Assembly (NCBI GenBank): GCA_020205615.1 | Contig: CM035163.1 | Coordinates: forward strand, 41,984,189-42,048,188 | Direction: 5' to 3' | Source: Panax quinquefolius | Taxonomy: Eukaryota > Streptophyta > Magnoliopsida > Apiales > Araliaceae | Length of the DNA: 64,000 nt | Part shown: one piece after another, positions 57,694 to 64,000 of the stretch | Numbering within the stretch: position 1 is the first letter of the stretch | Layout: every line of letters starts with the position of its first letter | Translations under genes and position numbers: made by a program | Notes under the pieces: generated by a model | Seen by the model: the letters and a program-made list of their open reading frames with translations, nothing else | What the model was told of the DNA's origin: nothing | Database searches by the model: none

Positions 57694-59250
57694 AAATTTC
57701 ATCCTCAAAATTGACGTACGTACCTGGTGTTTCAAAAAGGTGAGGATACCTTTCTTTCATTTCCGATTCCAACTCCCATGTCATTTCCTCAATAGCATGG
57801 TTCCTCCACAAAACCTTGACTTATGGTATAACCTTTGTGCGTAGGACATGCTCGTTCCTATCTAAGATCTTGACAAGTACCTCCTCGTACGTTAAATCTT
57901 CGGCTATCTCGTCTGGTTCTAACTCAATAATGTGGTTTGGGTCTTTCACATATTAACGAAGCACAGATATGTGAAAAACATTATGAACACGAGACATGCT
58001 TGTAGGTAATGCGACTCTATAGGCCACATTACCTACTCGGTCAAGAATCTCAAATGGACCAACAAATCGTAGATTGAGCTTTCCTCTCTTCTCGAATCTC
58101 GTAACTCCCTTCCATGGAGCAACACGTAACCATACAAGATCCCCAATTTTAAATTCCACGTCCTTTCGATGAAGATCCGCATAACTCTTTTATCGATCAT
58201 GTGCCATTTGTATACATTATCGGATCATTTGGATCTTTTCGGTAGTCATACGTACCAACTCTGGTCCCAACAATGTTGCTTCACCCACCTCATCCCAACA
58301 TACTGGAGAGCGCCACTTTCGTCCACACAATGCTTCAAATGCAGCCACACCTATACTTGCCTGATAACTGTTGTTGTAGGAGAATTCCACCAATGGTAAG
58401 TACTTATCCCAACTCCTTTTGAAGTCTAGAACAAAAAGTCTCAATAGATCTTCAAGAGTTTTAATAGTCCTTTCCGATTTCCCGCCCGTCTGAGGATGGT
58501 ATGCCGAACTAAATCATAAATCCGTGCCCATATCTTTCTGCAAACTAACCCAAAATCGTAAAGTGAATCTTAGGTTTCAATAAGAAACTATGGATACTGG
58601 CATACCATGCAATCTCACAATCTTATTTATGTACATACGAGCAAGGTGTTCAAGTGAATAAGTTTCTCGTATAGGCAAGAAATGAGCAGACTTGGTTAAT
58701 CTATCGACAATAACCCAAATTGCATCTATGCCTTGAGAAACCTTGGGAAGACCAATAACAAAATCAATGTTAATGTGCTCCCACTTCTATTCTGGAATCT
58801 CAAGTGATTGCAATGGACCTTTTGGTACTTGATGCTCCGCCTTGACACATTATCAAGTTAAACATCTTGAGATAAACTCCGCGATCTCTCTCTTCATATT
58901 GCTCCACCAAAATATATTTCGAAGATCATGATACATCTTGGTACTTCCAGGATGGATTGCAAATGGTGTTTTGTGTGCCTCCATCATGATTTTATACTTC
59001 AAGTCAGAGTTGTTAGGAACACAAAGTCTGGAGTTGACTTGAAGTATTCCTTCTTTATCGATTCTTGCTTCTGGAATAACACCTTCTTGTACTTTCTTCT
59101 TCATACGCATTAGCTCTAGGTCTGTGGCTTGAGCAGATTTAACTTTATCGATTAAAGTTGGTTCTATGCGTATACTTGACATCATCACATACGCATGAAC
59201 TCTATCTTCATCTTTTGTAAATCACACAAAATAGGCCTTTGTGTTGACAG
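57694..59250 (-). pseudogene. Element B integrase and chromodomain remnant
   Basis: The N-terminal zinc-binding part reads HPGSTKMYHDLRNIFWW...SRCLT (about 58950-58855). The catalytic core starts with INIDFVIGLP (first Asp, 58775). The second catalytic site reads SIVSY followed by a stop near 58590, where S-D-R is usual, so it is lost. HPQTGGKSERTIKTLEDLLR carries the Glu region (58495-58440). Then GRKWRSPVCWDEVGE, the MEFKIGDLVWLRVAPWKG module (58159) and VHNVFHISVLR (57960). A chromodomain follows (57950-57700) with VKVLWRNHAIEEMTWE, a reader that in this group directs integration to particular chromatin. At least four stops. Confidence 0.87.
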
Positions 59251-60386
59251 CATCGCACTCGTTCCCGCATATGATCTTCTACTTAATGCGTCAGCTACCA
59301 CGTTCACTTTTCCAGGATGGTATTGAATGGTATGGTTGTAATCTTTCAATAGCTCGAGCCAACGTCGTTGTCGCATGTTGAGTTCTTTTGGGTGAAGAAA
59401 TATTTGAGGCTTTTATGATCTGAATATATCTCCACTTTCTCCCCATATAGATAGTGCCTCCGGATCTTTAAGCGCTGAACGCATCTGCCGCTAACTCTAG
59501 ATCATGAGTAGGATAATTCCTCTCATATTCTTTGAGTTGTCGCGAGGCATAGGCTATGACTTTCCCATGTTGAATGAGAACACATCCTAACCCTTTGCAT
59601 GAAGCATCGCTATAGATGACAAATCCCTCCGAACCTGATAGTATTGCCAGAACAGGTGTCGAAATAAGTCTCCTCTTGAGTTCTTGAAAACTCTTCTCAC
59701 ATTCCTCGCTCCATTTGAATTTTGTATCTTTCCAAGTCAGTTGAGTTAATGTAGTAGCGATTCGAGAAAATCCTTCAACAAATCTCCGATAATAACCAGC
59801 TAAGCCCAGAAAGCTACGTACTTCGGTTACTGTCTTAGGTTGCTCCCAACTTTGTATTGCTTCAATCTTTGCCGAGTCAACTGATATTCCATACTTCGAT
59901 ACCACATGCCCAAGGAATGCTACTTCTTTAAGCCAGAACTCGCATTTCTTCAACTTAGCATATAGTTTGTTTTCACGAAGCTTTTGGAGTATCAGCCTCA
60001 AGTGTTGCTCATGATCTTCACGACTTTTGGAATAGATGGGGATATCATCAATAAAAAAAAACCACAAAATGATCCAAATATTCATTGAATACTCAGTTCA
60101 TCATATCCATGAAAGCCGCAAGAGCATTAGTCATTCCAAAAGACATGACTAAGAATTCATAATGCCCGTAACGAGTCCTGAAAGCAGTCTTCGGAATATC
60201 CTCAGTTTTAATCTTTAACTGATGATACCTGGAACGAAGATCGATTTTTGAGAAGAATTTAGTACCTTGCAACTGGTCAAATAGGTCATCAATGCGAGGT
60301 AGTGGGTACCTATTTTTGATGGTGACATGGTTTAACTCCCGATAGTCAATGCAACGTCGCAACGTCAATACAAAATTTGGTATCAC
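59251..60386 (-). pseudogene. Element B reverse transcriptase and RNase H remnant
   Basis: RT motifs [13 protein letters not shown] (60350), [15 protein letters not shown] (60310), [13 protein letters not shown] (60250) and a FIDDIPIY catalytic box (60050). Then [33 protein letters not shown] (59830-59780) and RNase [16 protein letters not shown] (59620), [19 protein letters not shown] (59540) and [16 protein letters not shown] (59310). The RT frame is fused at its N-side to the end of protease by a deletion at about 60364, removing the N-terminal fingers region that element A still has. Frameshifts near 60090 and 59470. Confidence 0.88.
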
Positions 60387-61158
60387 GCTCTAGGGGTAGG
60401 CCAGGAAGTTCTTCAGGAAATACGTTAGGAAATTCACTAACAACAGAAATACCATTCAAATTTAATGTATTTTTGTTTAACTCCATGACATGGGCTAAGA
60501 AAGCTTGACATCCATTTTTTAATAAACGAATGGCTTTATGGCTTGATGTGACAGTGATTAACTTTAGTGGTTTTGTTGTTTGAATTCGTATAACATGTTG
60601 GTTAGGAATATGAAAACTAAAAACCTTACGAAAAAAAATCAATTTTAGCATGATGAATGGTTAACTAATCAATCCCTAAAATCACATCAAATGCAAGTAT
60701 TTTCAAAATATGAGATCAACAGGTAATGTGATGGTCCCAACTTGAATCAAGCAAGATTTGTAAATAGTGGATGTAATGAAAGTTTCTCCTAATGGAGTTT
60801 CAACAGATAAGTCAAAGTCTAATTTCCCAGGTGTCAAGTTCAAACGTTGAGCACAAGCAGGAGAGATAAAAGAATGGGTAGAACCGGTATCTAATAAGGT
60901 ATAAACTTCACAAGAGTTTATGATTAGCTTACCCGTGATTACCTCGTTTGGGTTCCTCGCGATTTGGGCAGTCAAGACAAACGCTCTTCCAGGAACCGCT
61001 GACTTTGACTTGTCCGGGACAGCATTTGGAGTCACCATCCCCGCTGGACTTGGTTTCGCTACAAGATAATCTCGAGCTATATGATCTTCCTTTCCACAGT
61101 TATAACACACCTTGGATTGTTGTGGTTTTTTGGTTGATGATGTCCCTCTTTCAAGCAT
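60366..61158 (-). pseudogene. Element B nucleocapsid and protease remnant
   Basis: A zinc knuckle CYNCGKEDHIARDY (last Cys is Tyr) near 61100 is followed by the aspartic protease with LLDTGSTHSFISPACAQRL (about 60890), intact at the catalytic triad. Then NLTPGKLDFDLSVETPLGETF and the C-terminal part in a second frame (60651-60370) with FLAHVMELNK and [20 protein letters not shown] frameshift near 60700 separates the two. Confidence 0.85.
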
Positions 61159-62154
61159 TTATAACATACTGACCGGTGGTCATTTTCCTCCCTAGAAATA
61201 GTTGATCTTTGGTCTGACGTCTTCACATTGTCATTGTTGTACCTTCTATTTTTGAAATCTCCCCCCGACTCGCTTCTTCTACTATTATGGCCACGATTAC
61301 CACCAGAGTGGTTACCGCTTTTGTCCGGATATTTTCTTCCCCGCTTGTTGTCATTGCTCCGATTACTGCTGCCATCGGTACGACCCTAGTTGTGGTCCCC
61401 TGGTTGAATAGACTCATTATCTCGCTTTAATAACTGAGCCATGTTCACAACATCTGAATATAAAGAAAATTTGTGAGAAAAGAGGTATTGACGAATATAG
61501 GGTTTCAAACCTCTCAGAAACATCTGCGTCATACTTTTTTCATTCTCTACCAAATGAGGTACAAACCTGGACAACTCTGCGAACTTAGCCTCGTACTGGG
61601 ACACAGTCATGTTGTTCTATTCTAGTCTGATAAACTCTACCTCTTTTATATGATGGATACTTTTAGGAAAGTACTTGTCATTGAATAGTTTCTGAAACGC
61701 TTCCCAAGACATATTGAGTCTGGCGGCGATTTGGAGTGCGCTTCTGATTCCACGATGTCTCCGCTTCACCACGGAACATAAAGGTGGTGAATGGAACCTT
61801 CTGTTCCTCCGTGCATCCCAAGACATCAAATATCTTGGTAATTTTCTTAACCCACGTTTCTGCATTGATCGGATCCGGCTTTCCCAAAAACTCCGGCGGT
61901 CCCAACTTCTTGAATTTCTTAGCAGTGACCAACTGTGAGTTGCTATTGTTTCTACCTGCATTTTGAACAAGAGTCTCTCTTGTCTGGTTCTTCATGAACC
62001 GCAAAAAGCTTCTAAACATCTCATCGTTCATCGTCTGATCAGTGGTGTTGTTTACAGGAGGAACATTGCCATCCTGTTGCACGTTCTCCTGGTTGGTGAT
62101 TAAAGGTGTCTCCACGGTCTCATTTACTCCATCGTTAACATTTTCAGCTGCCAT
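61159..62154 (-). pseudogene. Element B gag remnant
   Basis: Starts MAAENVNDGVNETVETPLI at 62154 (ATG intact, unlike element A). Then FLRFMKNQTRETLVQN and the capsid motifs LGPPEFLGKPDPINAETWVKK, DVLGCTEEQKVPFTTFMFRGEA, and in another frame SWEAFQKLFNDKYFPKS. After a stop at about 61619 comes MTVSQYEAKFAELSRFVPHLVENEK and FLRGLKPYIRQYL (61610-61510). A basic, glycine-rich tail and a partial knuckle CYKCLKEGHHQ (61170) follow. Frameshift near 61740. Confidence 0.85.
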
Positions 62155-62328
62155 TCTTAAATACTGCCATAAAACAAGGGTTAATTAAATAAATTGACAT
62201 GCCACATAATATCCCTATATTCTGACCGACCAACAAATAAACTTAGGTAGGACACACTAGCGAAGGATTTACTCGTCTCTCCCCTCCTAGTTCTATTCCC
62301 TGATCTCCCCCAGAGACCATATCCCTAA

Positions 62329-62340
62329 GCTCTGATACCA
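62329..62340 (-). promoter_or_regulatory. Element B primer binding site (tRNA-Met)
   Basis: Minus strand TGGTATCAGAGC two bases inside the LTR edge, identical in position to that of element A. Confidence 0.9.
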
Positions 62341-62342
62341 AC

Positions 62343-63036
62343 TGTGACGCGCCCAAAATAGGTCCACACAACCCATTATGAGTCACCAAATACATGGTAT
62401 AGAAACAATTACAATTTCATTATTACAATTGTCGTGCAAAATACGACAACACATATACTGTGAGTTAAAATACAAATATTATCTTCTTGACAATATCCAC
62501 ACTCAAATAAGTCCTCATTACAATTATTGATACATTATTTTATAAAATAGTGAGGACTGCTAAAACAACCGTCTAGAACCATCATTCCATACCCCAACTA
62601 GTTCCCATTATATTCTCGCCTCCAGAGAAGAAAAATGGAACAAAAAGGAAAAAGGTGAGCTCAACTAGCCCAGTAAAGAATATTATGACTAAGATAATGT
62701 AGAAAAATTATCATTAGTCCTCAACAGGGAAAAATCTGGTAGAATATAATAGAGTTTAGATCAATATTCACAGCGGAAATAACAATTAATTAGAAGAGTC
62801 AAGTAGAGAATAAAGTCTACTATCTTCTATGATTTAAAAGTCCATCATCAATATTTTATTCCCGTGACATAAATCAATATACATCTTGAACCAAATATTC
62901 ATCTTTGCATTACGGGCTAAAGATATTCATTTATATCACCAGTTGGTCATGTTCATCTCAACACCTGTCTATCTTTGCATTATGGAGCAAATATATTCAT
63001 TATGTAATTATTCATCTTTGTACTACAGGCCAAAGA
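62343..63036 (-). repeat. Element B 5' LTR, interrupted fragment (694 bp)
   Basis: + strand tgtgacgcgcccaaaatagg.. colinear with 55044-55740. It breaks off after '..ctacaggccaaaga' where element E's LTR begins. The remainder should lie beyond the window end. Confidence 0.85.
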
Positions 63037-64000
63037 TGTGACGCCCCCAAAATAGGTATACATCACCCATTTTGGGTCGCCAAATACATTGTACTGAATA
63101 CAAATACAAACTTAATTATATAACATGAGCTGAGAGTTTTTACACGAATATTGTCTTCTAGACAATATCCAAACTCAAATGGAGTCCTCATTATATTTAT
63201 TGTCACACTATTTTATAGAATAGTGAGGACAACTATAACACCATCTCGGACCATCACTCCATTCCCTGACTAGTCCCGGCTACGTTCTCATTTCTTGAAG
63301 AGAATAATGAAAGCAAAAGGGTGAGCTCAACTATCCCAGTAAGAAATATTATGACTAAGATAATGCAAAATAAGTTATCGTTAGCCTTCAACAATGTTAA
63401 ACTGATAGAATATAATAGACAACAAGTTTAACTGCAGTGGAACAAGCAATCCATTAGAAGAGTCAAGTAGAGCATGATATCTACTATCTTCTATGATTTA
63501 AAAAAAATTTCATCAACTTTATCGCTGAGACTCAGCTTAATAAATAAACCACATCATCGAATCATCCCTACACCACGACCAAGGATATTCATGTAATCAC
63601 CAATGGTCATGATTATACAAAATAATCATACCAACAACTGTCCATCAATGCACTACAGGCCAATGAGGACTTTTACCACATCATTTGTAACATTACGGTC
63701 ATGATTATACCGAATAATCCCTGGTCATAATCATACCAATCAATAGTCCATCTATGTACGTAAGCCAAAGATGACTTTCATCACAATATAAGCATGATGA
63801 TGATGACAATGATAAAAGAATTCAATTAAAGGAAACAAAGGATAAATTTTTAAAGATTTATAATTTAATTTATCCAGAATTCAATAATGTTCAAATTGCC
63901 AACATGATACTGCTTTGTGGAGTAAAATTCAAGAATGATATTGTATAAAAAATAATTTGGACCGAAAAGAAATCAATTTTTGTCATGAATAGTACTCCGG
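63037..64000 (-). mobile_element. Element E: LTR of a related chromovirus, truncated by window end
   Basis: tgtgacgccccc.. at 63037 restarts the same LTR family within B's LTR. It is closer to A's start ('ggtatacatcacc') than to B's, but more diverged beyond ~63280, with extra 'ccatcaatgcactacaggccaatgagg'-type minisatellite units (63575-63790). Whether it is a solo LTR or the 3' LTR of a full element cannot be seen. Confidence 0.75.

Larger units (their letters stand above)
55044..63036 (-). mobile_element. Element B: chromovirus (Ty3/gypsy, Tekay/Del-like), minus strand, inserted in S
   Basis: Both LTRs are seen: the 3' LTR at 55044-57677 and the 5' LTR from 62343, truncated at 63036 by element E. 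Minus-strand order is primer site, gag, nucleocapsid, protease, RT, RNase H, integrase, chromodomain, polypurine tract. Same family as element A. All genes contain stops; a ~170 bp deletion removes the protease-RT junction. Confidence 0.88.

Overview
This is a repeat-dense stretch of a plant nuclear genome, almost certainly a eudicot. Low GC, (TA)n tracts, intron-containing plant gene structure and stacked plant-type LTR retrotransposons all point that way; the species cannot be named from sequence alone. The only intact host gene I can support is an AMT2-subfamily ammonium transporter (exons 18817-19413, 19992-20277, 21014-21561; 476 aa, both channel histidines present). It sits in a ~6.2 kb island (15653-21867) between two blocks of transposable elements.

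Left block (1-15652). Positions 1-4181 look like a long Tat/Ogre-type LTR with hairpin minisatellites, a TATA box, a compound (TA)n array and a terminal tRNA-Arg-like primer site. Next is a truncated minus-strand Ty3/gypsy chromovirus ('element A', 4318-9693). A large solo-LTR-like segment ('L1', 9694-12716) then abuts the 3' half of a Tork-like Ty1/copia element ('K', 12717-15652).

Gene island (15653-21867). It holds small duplications, a degenerate Stowaway-like MITE, the AMT promoter and gene, and a polyadenylation signal. A copia LTR starts about 300 bp downstream of the stop codon.

Right block (21868-64000) is a nest. A minus-strand copia ('R', 3' LTR at 21868) carries a solo-LTR-like insert ('L2') in its integrase, and its 5' end is cut by a SIRE/Maximus-like copia ('S', from 28006). 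S is split in its integrase-RT linker by a 20 kb gypsy element ('C', 32940-53378, 4.3 kb LTRs, TSD ttcaa/tttaa). C itself contains a copia element ('D', 37320-46525, perfect TSD taaat). S is split again in RNase H by a chromovirus ('B', from 55044, same family as A). B's 5' LTR is interrupted by a related LTR ('E', from 63037) that runs off the window.

Most notable points: (1) the LTR and leader of D are strings of perfect short hairpins with unrelated stems but recurring loops (RGAG, AAG, TTG/TGG); (2) the long LTR at 1-4181 has hairpin minisatellites with compensatory stem changes; (3) C has no pol, retains gag, and has an extra upstream coiled-coil/zinc-knuckle ORF; (4) the two LTRs of C share a ~289 bp identical block inside otherwise clearly diverged sequence. 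All transposon coding regions seen are broken by stops, frameshifts or deletions.
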